Shown here: one piece after another, positions 11,131 through 24,500 of the stretch
Numbering within the stretch: position 1 is the stretch's first letter
Layout: each line of letters starts with the position of its first letter
Position numbers and translations under genes: made by a program
Assembly (NCBI GenBank): GCA_022432975.1
Contig: CM039511.1
Span: 18,440,557 to 18,504,556, forward strand
Direction: 5' to 3'
Source: Begonia masoniana
Taxonomy: Eukaryota; Streptophyta; Magnoliopsida; Cucurbitales; Begoniaceae
DNA length: 64,000 nt
Notes under the pieces: generated by a model
Seen by the model: only the letters and a program-made list of their open reading frames with translations
What the model was told of the DNA's origin: nothing
The model's database searches: none

Positions 11131-12310
11131 AAAGATGACTGATTAGGTAGATTAAAAAGCATTGCAGGACGAAAACATGGTTGATTCAGCCAAAATTTGA
11201 TTCTCATTCGTGAAATTTGGAAACAATCAAAACAGAGCATGCAGCCATGAGATTCACAGAGAATGAGAAACATACTGCTTTCAACAACTGTTTTTTTAAT
11301 AGAAATATGAAAAACACAAGAGACCATGAAACTAGAGCCACTAGAATTTTTCAAAATGACAGGAATGCTCAAATACGTTCCCAATTCTGAGAGTGGGGAA
11401 AAGAAAAGCTCACTTTTCTCGACACATCTTTACATTAATAAGAGTCTTCTTGTAGGATCGTACTTTTTCAACTGCTCGTCGGTTTTCCTGAGTTTCGAAT
11501 TTGGTGCCATTATCTCATTTCTCTTCTTTTCCAAGTGCTGATCCCTCTGAAATTGTACAATTTACTTTTGTCTGGTCATTGCAGAGAGAATAGACTGGGA
11601 CTTTGGCTTCATCTATTTCAAACAAATCTTGGGTTGGTCTTGGTTCCCCCGCTTTAAACCTCGTAGATTGCCTACTGGTTTTGGCAGGCCTGTAAAATAT
11701 AATAGTTTATAAATGTAAGGGGCATATTGCATTACAGAAGCAACTATCAATTGCACAGGCAAACCTTTTGTCATCATCCTCCCCAATATTACGAACTGAA
11801 AGGTCTAAGGCTGCAAATAAATCATAAAAAACAAACATTTGGGTACATTAAACCGAAGATCTTACACTAATAAAGGATTATTCTACACTGACCCTCTATT
11901 TTTACATTCTAATAAAAGCTGCTGATATAGCATCTACATACAATCTAAACAAGTTCCACATAATCAATCAATAATTATTACTAAATCCTCATCTATTTTC
12001 CTTCTCTCTCCTCATCTTCTTTGTTCTCACTCTATCCTCCCTACTTTCACTGCTTTCCACTAACTAATTGGAAAAATAAAATGGAGTTAAGATTTAGGTT
12101 TCAATAATGGGAGACTATCCACTATAGCATTTTGTAACTCGCTTGGATTACAACCTCTAGGACACAGACGACTTTCTTCACTTTATTCTTCATCCAATTT
12201 TTCCAATGGAAAAGTACTTTGTCAGGGTTTGTTGTGTGTATAATGATGTTTTAATAGGAAGAAAAGGATCTTCTAGTGAAGTTTTGGATAAGGATTTGCA
12301 GTTTTAGTTG
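11131..12310 (-). repeat. Segmental duplicate of the shugoshin 3' end, copy 2
   Basis: Collinear with 1441-2655. Relative to copy 1 it lacks a 27-bp stretch in the last exon, between two cgagca repeats, consistent with replication slippage. Confidence 0.85.
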
Positions 12311-12780
12311 CTTGGGTTTGCAATTCATTTCTAGTCATGTGTAGAGGTTTCTATGGGAGAGGTGGCAACTGTTAATTTTGATTCAAAATTGAACACTGTT
12401 ATTACTATAACAAAATCTCCGAAGTCGATCAGATTCTAGACATCTCATTTTCATGTTTACGATATATAAAAACAGAATTATGCTCATTGAATAATGTGCA
12501 TATTTTAAATTGTGCGACAACAAGAATTATGATTGAGTTTTTCAATTAGTTAACAAACAGTGAAGAATGAATAAAAGAGAGTGAAACAGAGAAGGAGAGA
12601 CAAAATGGCAAAAACAAAGGAGTAAGTGTGATTTGCTTTCAATGAACACTTGATTGATTTGATGGAACTAATAAGGATCACGCATAGATGCCACATCAAC
12701 ATTAGTAAGATTAGCATATGAAATTAGAGGATTAATGTACTATTACTCTATTAGTAAAGGACACATCAACATTTACACTT
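12311..12780. other. Shugoshin intron sequence
   Basis: Lies between the exons at 11810-11765 and 12885-12783. AT-rich, no ORF, no repeat with copy 1. Confidence 0.6.
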
Positions 12781-13766
12781 ACTTGATTTTCGTGATTGTC
12801 CTTTCTCGCTGACATCATAAGATTGATTTTTTGTATCATCTATGGAAGAAAACTCCACTACCTGAGCATTATTAGCAGGTACAGCCTTAAAAAATTGAGG
12901 AACTGGTCAATGACTTCGTACAACAGTGTATCAACAATCAAATTTCACCAAGGAAGAATGCAAGTCTAACATTAAGTAACTCATATTTCATCCTTTCATC
13001 ATTTACTGCCATTTACCTTCTCTGTAGGAGATAAAGTTTGTGAGTCCACGAATTTTGGGGCAAGTAAGATAGACTATTCGGCTTAGAATATCTATCTTCA
13101 CATCATAAAATAATAATGCAAGCATATCAACACTAAAATGGCTGATACAAGTTAACTGACCTCTCTATGAAACTTTCCAGCATGGAGCAAAACGTTTTTG
13201 CAACCAAGCTCATGTTGAAGAACCCATAGCTGAATAAAAAATACAAAATGCAACTTTAATCTCCTCACACTAGAAGAAGAAGCAAGCAATTGTACTAACC
13301 ATCAACTACTTACCTTGTCTTTTCCAGAATTAAGCTCCTGAAATGTTAGAGACATCAGTTAGTTTCACAAGAACACAAAAATTGGCACTTACAAATCTGT
13401 AATTATTCACGTCCAGTTCAATAAAATAATCTTTCAGCAATTAATCAGTTAAAAGATTACCGCAAGCATCTGGATGTTCATTTGGGCAAGTTGCACATTT
13501 TGTTGTTGTGCTTTCTAAAAATTGACCCTCAGCTTCTGTAGTTCTATGCCACAGAGCTCAATTAATTTACTGTTAATAACGTCAAGAAACACAAAGGAAT
13601 AAATGAAAAATGCTAGACACCAGATAGAAGATATTCCACCCCCAAGTGCTAAAAAAGATACTTTATGTCAGCAACAAGCTTCATGAGAATCATATTTTCC
13701 TGGGGAAAAAAAATCAAATGAGCCATTTCAAAGGAAGCTTAAGCAAAACAAGACAAGGATTGTTTT

Positions 13767-13789
13767 GAGAGAGAGAGAGAGAGAGAGAT
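13767..13789. repeat. (GA)n microsatellite
   Basis: About 11 GA units a few bases inside the intron next to the shugoshin exon ending at 13795. Confidence 0.9.
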
Positions 13790-14157
13790 AATACCTTATA
13801 AAGCTTGTCAACATTGTCATTAGAGCTAAGTAAAGCTGAATGCTGCTTTAGGTTCATTAGTTTAAATTGCTGTTTGACGTTACTAATGTCAGCAATCCTT
13901 TTCCTGGGCGAACTTTCAATTTTGAAACCCTTACCTGTTTTCTCCTCACCTGCTTTGCTATCTGCAACTCGAACAAATTGCGTCTCAAAACTACAAAAAT
14001 CAACCATAAAATCAACCTCCAAGAAACCATGAAGTGAATCAGAATCAAAGTATATCCTGTTCAAATACGGTTAGAACTTCTGAGAATCCTTGGCAAATTT
14101 TGAATTTGCGCAATTAAAAGCAACTTCCTCGATGATTGGTCAAGAAATGGAAGCTCT

Positions 14158-15023
14158 TGTTATAAATATTGCCGTTTGACTGAAGAATGAATCAGTGAAA
14201 AATGATGTTTCTGTTATTTTATAATCGTCCACTATAACCGTGGACGTTTATCGATTACAAGTAGTCGTGGACGTTTAACGATTACAAGTAGTCGTGGACA
14301 TTTGACGTTTACAGTAAAGAGTGGACTATTATAATTATGTACAGTAACCGTGGACGAATATAAATGTTCATGTAGTCATGGACGTTTGTCATTTACAGTC
14401 AGTGTAGACGAATAGAATTGTTCACAGTAACCGTGGACGTTTATTGATTACAGTAAGAATGGACGTTTATTAATTACAGTAAAGAGTGGACGACTGTTAT
14501 TGTCCACAGTCATCGTGGACGTTAAGAGATTATAGTAAAGATTGGACGCCTGCAATCATCCACACTTTACTGTAATTGTCCATTGCATTAAGAGTTGCAA
14601 TCGTCTACGATGCAATCGTCCACTATAAGGATAACAGAAACAACAACTGATCACTGTTTTGCTCTGTAATGTATTTTTACAGATAAAGCCAAATTTTATG
14701 AAACTCAAACGTCAAATTAAGAAACCCACGTGATGTGGTCCATATGTGTACAAATCTTATTGATCATGGTATTTTGTATTTTACTAATGAATAGATTAAG
14801 TTGATGGAACTTAATCATTACTGTAACTTTAAGGAAGAAATTTGGTCCTCTCTCCACCTAAGAAGAAAGAACAAGAAATTATTCCATCGAATTTCTCACT
14901 TAAGAAACTTAAGGGTTAAGGGAGAGAAATCAGTTTATGTCACCATGAAATCAAGTAAGTATTTCTCTTTTCTTCGATTATGATAGAGTTGTGAAAATCA
15001 ATATGTTCACGATCCTGTTATTT
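14158..15023 (+). repeat. Left copia LTR, first part
   Basis: Pairs with 25059-25905. Holds an array of about 25-35 bp units around cgtggacgttta and gattacaagtag (14225-14620). It continues at 18016 after the nested gypsy LTR and ends at 18070. Confidence 0.88.
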
Positions 15024-17734
15024 TGTAACGACCCTTAAACTATTCCTCGAAATTCCCGATAAATTTAAAAATTTCTTTTTATACTAGGTAAATCTCATAA
15101 CATTGAGCAGAAATTAAATCATTGAAATCGTTTGGGAAATCATTGGAAGGCTTTTTAAATAAAACATTCTAAAACCTCAATTCAATTTAAAACAAACAAT
15201 TAAATGACAATTAAACCATCAGCCATTTGAGACAAAAGAGCACCGAAGCAGGGGAGGGGCAGAAGGGGCAATTCAGCCCAAAAAAAACACAGGCGACCGA
15301 ACGCCTGAAAATGGGCGATCGGGCGCCAATCGCACAGCTGCCCGAATGCTCATCTTCGAGCGTTCGGTCGGTTCACGTTCTGCTTAGAGAACGTGAAACC
15401 AGACCATCAAACCAATCGTACGCCTTTCTACCCGCGTACGATCGCCAAACTCTCTGGAAAACCCGAGAGTTTTGCGACCAATCACCATTCCTTCAGCGAC
15501 CAGTCGCTTCCCTCCATTTCTTTCCTTCATTCTTCTTTCCTTTCACGCCTTGCACACCATTTACACACACAACACAACACATTCATCTGTTTTCTCATTC
15601 CTTCATCACACACTTTTACATACCTTTAACAAAAACTCCTCAACTTAACCTTACTCTTTTCTTCACTCAGTCTTAAATCGAGAATTCCCCCAATATCCAA
15701 CCCAAACATAATTAAAACGCAACCAAACTTCGTACCAATAAACTGCGTGGTTTCATTTAAAAGTTTAACAATTCCTCCTGTTTGAAAATATCAAAACATT
15801 ACAAAACACTTTCAATAAAAGGTTTTCAAAACAATTATAAATCAGTTTCAAAAACGCTTAAAACATTAAACTTATCCACTATCAGATCCAAACATCCTAA
15901 AAGATTTAACTATACAAGTTTCCTATATTCTATCTATCAATTCCCAAAACGTTTACCTACGTCCCCACGGGTCAAAATCACGCTCCGACTGCCAGCGCAC
16001 TCCCACGGGCCACCCTCCTTCAACATGCTCATACTTCAGGCGGAGGGACGTCTTCCTCACCTGTCTCGTAATCACCTACACCATAGAATTAAACACGTGA
16101 GCTAGAGGCTCAGTAAATCTAAGTGAATGCACGTGAATGCTATGCTATGCATGTACAGTTCAAAATCATGCATCCTACCTTTTCGCTATACATTTCATAT
16201 ACGTTACCGGGACTTCTCTCTCATTAGATAGGAGCGGCACATCTGGTGATTGGATAGCCCCTCGTATCTAACCGGGGGGAAGACATGCTTCATCCGACAA
16301 CCATGTCTGAACCATCTCCACCGACGTGACCATCATTACGTTCATTACCTTTTCGTTATCATTTTCCTTTTCATGAAAATATGCATAGAAACTCATTTTC
16401 ATGCCGTTCGAAAACTATGATGCGTGAACAAATATCATGCTATGAACGAGATAAAACAAGTAGAAACATATAATAATAAACTAACAATCAACGACCTAAC
16501 AAAACATAATTCTAGCTACCCGTTCTAAACTACCCAAACACAACATATCTCCAATTTCCTCGATTGACTCAATTCATACGGTGTAGGCCAAGACGGCCAA
16601 ACAAGTCACAGAGACTTACTTCGCGTCCTTAGCAAATCAATTTAACTTGATGAATCTCTCTTTGTAACCTGACACCTAAAGCACATCAACTTCAAAATCA
16701 GTATCTCCATTTGAAACATCTCAATGCAATTAGTTTTTGAACCAAACATCAACAAGTCCAAGCCATCTAATCCAACAAGAACATAAACATGTGTGGCATT
16801 TAAATGAAGTATTTTAAACCAGCACAAGTAAATCAATTGCCCTTAACCACAAAAACTCAGATTCTAGCTCAAAACATGAACCAATTTCGAAAAATTATAA
16901 CTTCCTCTACAATTGTCGAAACGGCTTGATTCTAAAGGCCACGGCTTTCTTAAAGTATCTAATTTAACCCACAAAAACAGTTTTGCAAGACAAAATCAGA
17001 AAGATGGTCAAAATGCATCAGAACAGTGACCTGCCCGAAATTTCGCTTTACTATTTTTCTTAAACTTTGGAAATTCATAACTTTTCGTATACTCGCCCGA
17101 ATTCGATGATTCAACATGCTATAGAATCCTTAAAACGTCTAGTTTAACATTGTGGAGTATATTTGCAAAAAAACTAACTCAGTTAGCACCAGAAAATCAA
17201 AAACCGAACTGACCGCGGAAATTTTCCAGTTTTTACCCAACAACTTTAAAAATTCATAACTAAATCAATTCTTAACGAAATCGAGTTATTCAAGTTGCTA
17301 TGGACTCCTTAGAATGTCTACTTTCTAATGGTGAAACTCATTTATCAAAAGCCATTCACATATACTGGCAGAAAAAACTAAAACCGAAACTGCCCTGACC
17401 ATTTCCAATTTTGCACATTTAAATCATCAACCAATATTCATCCAATATCCATCAATTTACCAATGATCATCCAAAAATCAAGAAAATCCAACAAAGAACC
17501 TCTCATTTTCGTAAATCCCTCATCTATCACAAAACCCTAATTCAAACAACTCAAACTTACCTTAATCGTTGAAATAGAGGAACGGGAACGGAACGACAGA
17601 AATCGGAAGGGAGAACTCCGTTGTCGGTGGCGTCGGCGTGAGAAGAACAGAGGGCACGAGAGAGGGGGGAGGAAAGGGCTCTGGAGTTTCTTTTCGTGTG
17701 GGGGAGGAAGAATAGCAAGGTAGGGTTTTTGTTT

Positions 17735-17779
<45 letters not shown>

Positions 17780-18015
17780 TCTAATTACCATCTCACCCTC
17801 AACCTTTAATTTTCTAACCTAATGGTCATTTAACCTGTTCTCGGCGAGATTCTTATAAATCTAACATTCCGGTCAGCTTCAAAAAAATTACTTTCTTACC
17901 CGCGTAAATTTTCCGCTCTAGATTCTGATTACAACTCCGCCGTTTAATGACACGTAGAGTTGGAAATTGCGTAAACAGGAATAAACTGGGTGTACGGAAA
18001 ATTTCGGGTGTTACA
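15024..18015 (-). mobile_element. Gypsy solo LTR inserted in the left copia LTR
   Basis: Termini tgtaacgaccc and cgggtgttaca are the reverse of a TGTAACACCC...CA gypsy LTR, so it reads on the minus strand. Flanking 5-mers tattt (15019-15023) and tgttt (18016-18020) are a target-site duplication with one mismatch. The undisturbed site is seen in the right copia LTR at about 25905-25915. It shares blocks with 18124-20049 (cctacgtccccacgggtca, cacctacaccata, ggctcagtaa). About 3.0 kb, no internal domain, no protein-coding content. Confidence 0.85.
17736..17779. repeat. (AAT)n microsatellite
   Basis: About 14 AAT units inside the gypsy solo LTR; the poly-Ile ORF across it is an artefact of the repeat. 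Confidence 0.95.
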
Positions 18016-18070
18016 TGTTTCTCCTTAATGAAAGTGAGAAACTATTATGAAAGCATGTGTAAAACTAACA
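18016..18070 (+). repeat. Left copia LTR, end
   Basis: Continues the left LTR after the nested insertion (tgtttctccttaatgaaagtgag...) and ends aaaactaaca, equivalent to 25906-25960. Confidence 0.88.
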
Positions 18071-18072
18071 TG

Positions 18073-18084
18073 TGGTATTAGAGC
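18073..18084 (+). other. Primer binding site, initiator tRNA-Met
   Basis: tggtattagagc, two bases after the left LTR, matches the copia-type primer site with one C-to-T change. Confidence 0.85.
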
Positions 18085-18123
18085 ATGGTTTAAGAACAGT
18101 TGATTTTCCATAATGAATACTCA

Positions 18124-20049
18124 TGTCACACCCCTAAATCCGTACCCATATTTCCGTAATAAAATTTTTCATTTTAACTTTAAGCTTATACTTGAGCGGA
18201 AACTAAATCAGAATTTAAAACGGAATCGAAATCGGACCTCCAAAACATTTAAAACAAGACGTTTAATAATTAAATAAAACTTAAAACATTTATTTAAACA
18301 TTTAAAATCGTTCAGAAAAGTGGGAGGGCAGAATTGGGATTCTGCCCCCAAAATTTCAAGCAGCGATCAGGCGCTGTGCATAGCAGCGACTGATCGCTGC
18401 CATGCATTGATCAAGCAGCGATCGGTCTTTGCTGAAGGCAGAGACCGATCGCTGATGGTGATGATCGCTGCCAAAGCAGCGATCGATCTCTGCCAAAGGC
18501 AGAGATCGATCGCCGCATATGGCTGCCAACGCAGCAAGCAGAGCAGCGATCGATCTCTGCTTGCTGCAGAGATCGATCGCTGCACACCTTATGCAGCGAT
18601 CGCCCAAGCGATCAAACTTCTCCCTTGTTTCTTCCTTCTGTTTTCGTTCAGTTTTCGTTCAATACTTAGCTCTCTGGAATTCCAGAGAGCAGAACACAAT
18701 CTCAGCTCTCTGGAATCCGATTCCAGAGAGCAATACACTTCACTTTTCCTTCAACATTTTCACATTTCATTCATTACATTCATCAACATTATCAACCAAC
18801 TCATAGCTTCAATCCCACTCAAACGTATTCTAAACTCAATCGTATTACGGCGGACTTGGCGAAGTCCAACTGCGTGGATAGCTCCAAAAACCGAGCATAC
18901 CCGTAACCATTTAAAATCATTCAAAACACTTCAATAACACTAATTAAACTTTAACAAACGTTTTAAATACATTTACCAAACAGTTATAAACCAGGTTTCA
19001 AATCGTCCAAACATAAACCTATTAACCAACCAGACCAAACATCCTAATATATTCAATTTACACAATTCATATCACATCCCCAAAACATATACCTACGTCC
19101 CCACGGGTCATAACGCGCCTCGACTACTCAGCACACTCCCACGGGCCATCTTTCTTCAACCGATCATGCCTCGGGTGGAGGGATCTCATCCTCACCTGTG
19201 TAGAGGTCACCTACACCATAAACATAAGTCGTGAGCTTAAGGCTCAGTAAGTCTACGTGAATGCAATGCATGCCATGCGTGCAGATCATAAAACATGTTT
19301 CCTACCTTTTCGCTAATCATTTCATTCCATTCCATTCAATTACTTTTACTTCACCGTGGCCACACTCTCGCTAGATAGGAACGGCACATCCCGCGATTGG
19401 ATAGCTCCTCGTATCTAACCGGGGGGAAGACATGCTCCCCAAGCAGCCATGTCTGAACCACCACCACCGTCGACAACAGATTACATTCATTCATACATTT
19501 CGTTATCCTTTTCCTTTTCATGAAAACATGCATAGAAATCCTTTTTCGTGCTTTTCAGAAACATGATGCGTGACATGTGCGATACTATAAACATAATCAG
19601 AGCATAAACAAACAATTAACAACCTAATCAAAACTAAACTAACTACCCATTCAAATTACCCGAAACACACAAACATCTCCAATTTCCTCGATCAATACAA
19701 ATCTTATGGTGTAGGCCAATCGGCCAAACAAGTCACAGAAACTTACTTGAAGTCCTTAGCAAATCGAGAGCCGTCAGGGAGCTTTGTTCACCTAAGCCAA
19801 TTTACAACAGTTTTCGTCAAAATTAGTTTAAACTCCTAAACGTCCAATTTAACAAAACCTTAACTAAAGAATTTTCCTAAAATCTTAACTTAACTAATCG
19901 AAGCATTTAAACCAACAATTAATGCTCGATAGTCCGTAATCCAAATTAACGAGTTTTGCCCTAAAACCCGAAAATTAACCAATTTATAACATTTTCACAA
20001 ATGCCATTTTATATTAAAATAATAATATCCCATAAAGCGGGATATTACA
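18124..20049 (-). mobile_element. Gypsy solo LTR inserted in the copia leader
   Basis: Termini tgtcacacccc and gggatattaca; perfect 5-bp duplication actca at 18119-18123 and 20050-20054. 1,926 bp. Related to the 15024-18015 LTR by shared internal blocks and also on the minus strand. It contains a cluster of near-perfect inverted repeats at 18416-18731. ORFs across that cluster are not genes. Confidence 0.92.
18416..18731. repeat. Cluster of five hairpins in a gypsy LTR
   Basis: Hairpins: 18416-18454 (17-bp arms, one mismatch), 18479-18513 (16-bp perfect arms, 3-nt loop), 18543-18583 (18-bp perfect arms, 5-nt loop), 18669-18690 (perfect 22-bp palindrome), 18705-18731 (12-bp perfect arms, 3-nt loop). 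The first three share the core gcgatcg(a/g)tct(c/t)tgc; the last two share gctctctggaa. Confidence 0.95.
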
Positions 20050-20635
20050 ACTCATATGCTATCTTCTGATGAATAATGTTTTCCGCTATAATAAGGATGA
20101 ATAAAGATGAAATTAAGATAATTCATCGATTATTATTCACGTGATTAATTATTATTGTTTTTATGTTTATTGTTCACGTTGAAAAAAAATGAAATGAATT
20201 TGATTTTTGTATTATAATCAATCCGTTAGTCACCAAAGTGGCCGGATGATAGCAAACAAAAATTAAATTAACTGAAGGCAATTACTCATGTTGTATGTAA
20301 TGCTCAATAATGAACCGACATGATGGAAATCATGTTTTTAACATGAGTATATTGATTTTCATGATTATAAAATATGTTGAATCGCCCAAAGGTGGATTGA
20401 TTATTTTATAATTGTGAATATGATTGTGGTTAATTGATATGTTTTGAGTAGATGTGTTTAGTATATCCAAAGATAACGAACATGTCTATATCGAGTATGT
20501 TGATTACAAATTATGTGAAATTTAAGTTGAGCATTAATTATGTTTATGATTATATATTGTTGTTTCACCCAAAGGAGAACTATTAATGATGATTGTTTGA
20601 TTGCATTATGACTCAAAGCATTAAAGTTTGAATGT

Positions 20636-21480
20636 TTGAGCTTGTTTTATTTTGCAGCATCTATTCCTGTTGCTCTTCATTCGCAAGCTACGTCTGTTGT
20701 TAAGTTTTCTGGTCTAAATTTCTCCGAATGGTGCGAACAAGTTCAATTTCACCTCGGTGTTCTGGACCTTGATTTGGCACTTCTTATTGAGAAACCAGCT
20801 GCTATTACTGCATCTAGTAGCACTGATCAGAGATCTTCCTATAAAGTTTGGGAAAGATCAAACAGATTAAGCTTAATGTTTATGCGAATAACTGTAGCAG
20901 ACAACATCAAGTCCATATTTCCTAAAACCGAAAGTGCTAAGGAATTTATGAAATTTGTGGAAGAATGTTCTCAGTCAGAATCGGCTGATAAATCACTTGC
21001 TGGAACACTGATGGGTACTTTAACCACCATGAAGTTTGATGGTTTACGTACCAAGCATGAACATGTTGTTGAAATGACAAACATGACAGCAAGACTAAAG
21101 ACCATGGGAATAGAAGTGAATGAGAACTTCCTAGTGACATTTATCCTGAACTCCTTGCCACTTCAATATGGCCTATTTCATATAAGCTATAACACTATGA
21201 GGACTAAATGGAATGTGAATGAATTGCAAAGTATGCTCATTCGAGAAGAAGCAAGGTTAAAGAAATCAGGAAATCAAGTTGTCAATCTCATAATTATGAA
21301 GGAGCTGGTAAGAAACCAGGAAAGAAAGCTGGAAATGATAAGAAAGGACTATTATCGGTTGCTCAGTTCTCTTTCCAAATCCACAAGAAGGAACAAAAGA
21401 AAGATAAGTGTCATTTCAGTGGAAAGCAAGGACACTATCAGAAAGATTGTCTGAAACGAAAGGCATGGTTCGAAAAAAAA
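20636..21480 (+). pseudogene. Copia gag, frameshifted
   Basis: Open from 20636 to 21454. Contains FSGLNFSEWCEQVQFHLGVL and a central helical block ending near REEARLKK. A shift near 21290 moves the nucleocapsid part into another frame, where the zinc knuckle reads CHFSGKQGHYQKDC: the second Cys ligand has become Ser. It could not encode a normal nucleocapsid. Confidence 0.85.
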
Positions 21481-21512
21481 GGTAAGCTTAATGCCTTTGT
21501 ATGTTTCGAATC

Positions 21513-24500
21513 AAACTTAACTAAAGTTCCTTCTAATACTTGGTGGATTGATTCTGGTTGCACCACTCACGTTTCTAATACGATGCAGGGATTCCTTACG
21601 ACCCAAACCATAAGCCTAAATGAAAGATATATATATTTGGGCAATCGGGTGAAAGTTCCAGTTAAAGCTATTGGAACTTACCAGCTAATGTTAGACACTG
21701 AATATCAATTAGATCTTTTTCAAACTGTTTATGTTCCATCTATTTCTCGAAATCTAGTTTCATTATCGAAACTTGATATAGCTGGATATTCCTGTATGTT
21801 TGGGATGAATGTTACAGTTTGTATAAAGATAAAGTTCTTATTGGTTCTGGTGTTCTGTATGATGGTTTGTACAAGTTAAAACTTGATAATTGTATTGCTG
21901 AATCTCTTTTAACTGTGCATCATATTGTAAGAACGAAACATGATTTAATGAATGAAAGTTCTGCTTATTTGTGGCATAAACGATTAGGTCATATATCCAA
22001 AGAAATAATGAAAAGATTGATAAATAATTAAATCCTTCCACATTTGGATTTTGCTGATCTAAATATTTGTGTTGATTGTATTAAAGTAAAACAAACAAGA
22101 AACACAAGTAAGAAAACAGCCATAAAAAGCAGACAGCTCCTTGAAATCATACATATGATATATGTGGTCCATTTGATGTTCCATCTTTTGGTGGAGAAAA
22201 ATATTTTATCACATTTATTAATGATTTTTCACGTTATGGATATATCTATCTACTGAATGATAAATCTCAATCAGTAAATGCTCTTGAAGTGCTTATTACT
22301 GAGGTTGAAAGACAATTAGATAGAAAAGTGAAAATTATTAGATCAGATAGATGTGGTGAATATTATGGAAATTATGATGAAAATGGACAACATCCAGGTC
22401 CATTTGCTAAATTCCTTGAAAGCCATGATATTTGTGCACAATACACAATGCCAGGAACATCAGAACATAATGGTGTTGCAGAAAGGCAAAATCGTACATT
22501 AATGGATATGGTTAGGATTATGTTGAGTAATTCTTCTTTACCCTTGTCATTGTGGATACATGCATTAAATACTGCTGTATATTTATTAAACAGGGTTCCT
22601 AGTAAGGCAGTTTCAAATACACCATTTGAACTGTGGACAGGAAGGAAACCAAGTTTAAGACACCTGCATGTTTGGGGTTGTCTAGCAGAAATAAAGATTT
22701 ATAATCCACACGAAAGAAAACTGGATTTAAGAACAACCAGTGGTTTTTTCATTGGTTATCCAGAAAAATCTAAATGGTATAGATTTTACTGTCCTAGCTA
22801 TAGTACAAGAATTGTTGAAACTGAAAATGCTAGGTTCATTGAAAGTTGTGAGACCAGTGGGAGTTTGGAATCACGTAAGGTGGAAATTAAAGAAGTTAAG
22901 GTGCAAGTTCCAATACCTATAACTTTTGCTCAAGTTATTGTTCCACCGGTTGTTGATCGTATTAATGATCCATACGAACAACAAATTAACGATCAAACTC
23001 CACATGATGAGGTTGTCACTGATGAACCTATAAGAGATGAACCACTAGAAATATCATAAGAAGATCTATAAGAGAAAAAAGATCTGCTATTTTTAGTGAT
23101 TATGTGCTTTATCTTGACGAGTCCGAATGTGATTTAGGACTTAATGATGATCCAGTTTCATTTTCACAGACCATGGAAAGTAAATATTTTGATAAATGGT
23201 TAAATGCCATGAAAGATGAGTTGAAATCAATAGAACAGAATGATGTTTGGGAACTCGTTCAATTACCAAAAGGTTGTAAAAGAGTTGGGTGTAAATGGGT
23301 CTATAAGACCAAACACGACTCTAATGGTAATATTGAACGATATAAAGCCAGACTTGTTGCCAAAGGTTTTACTTAGAAAGATGGCATTGATTATAAATAA
23401 CCTTTTTCTCCTATTTCGAAAAAGGATTCTTTCAGAATTATTATGGCAATGGTAGCTCATTATGATTTAGAGCTCTATCAAATGGATGTCAAAACTGCCT
23501 TTCTGAATGAGAATTTAGATGAGGAAGTTTTTATGGACCAACCTGAAGATTTTGTTCTTGAAGGACAAGAACATATGGTGTGTAAATTAAACAAGTCAAT
23601 ATACGGACTTAAACAAGCTTCCCGATAATGGTATCTTAAGTTTAACGATATCATCACTTCCTTTGGATTTAAGGAAAACATCGTTGATCGGTGTATATAT
23701 CTAAAGGTCAGTGGAAGTAAGTTTATATTTTTGATTTTGTATGTTGATGATATCTTGCTGGCAACTAATGATCTTGGTTTAATGTATGAAACCAAAAAAT
23801 ATCTCGATAGTAGCTTTGAAATGAAAAATATGGGAGAGGCATCCTTTATGATAGGAATAGAAATATTCTGGGATAGATCACAAGGATTGTTAGGACTGTC
23901 TCAGAAAGCCTATATTAATAAAGTTCTGGAGAGATATAGAATGGATAAATGTTCTGCAAGTGTTGTTCCAATTCAGAAAGGAGATAAATTCAATCTCAAT
24001 TAATGTCCAAAGAATGAATTGGAACATACACAAATGAAAGATATTCCTTATGCTTCTGTTGTGGGCAGTTTGATGTATGCACAGACTTGTACCAGGCCCG
24101 ACATTAGTTTTGCTGTCGGCATGCTGGGAATGTATCAAAATAATCCAGGCATAGAGCATTGGAAAGCTGCAAAGAAAGTGTTAAGATATTTACAAGGAAC
24201 GAAAGATAACATGCTCATTTATAGAAGATCTGATTATCTTGAAGTAATTGGATATTCAGATTTTGATTATGCTGGATGTGTGGATACCAGAAAATCCACA
24301 TTTGGCTATTTGTTCCTTTTAGCCAATGGTGCAATCTCCTGGAAGAGTGCGAAGCAGTCTGTCACTTCTACGTCCACTATGGAAGCTGAGTTTGTAGCAT
24401 GCTTTGAGGCTACAATTCAGGGTTTATGGCTGTGGAATTTTATTTCAGGAGTTGGAATTGTCGATAGTATTGTCAAGCCGCTAAAAATTTATTGTGGTAA

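Noticed and set aside
15227..15676. 149-codon ORF
   Set aside because: Lies in the 3' part of a gypsy solo LTR with no known domain and no conservation evidence.
18320..18937. 205-codon ORF and opposing ORFs rich in Ala/Asp/Arg
   Set aside because: Produced on both strands by the gatcgatc hairpin cluster in a solo LTR.
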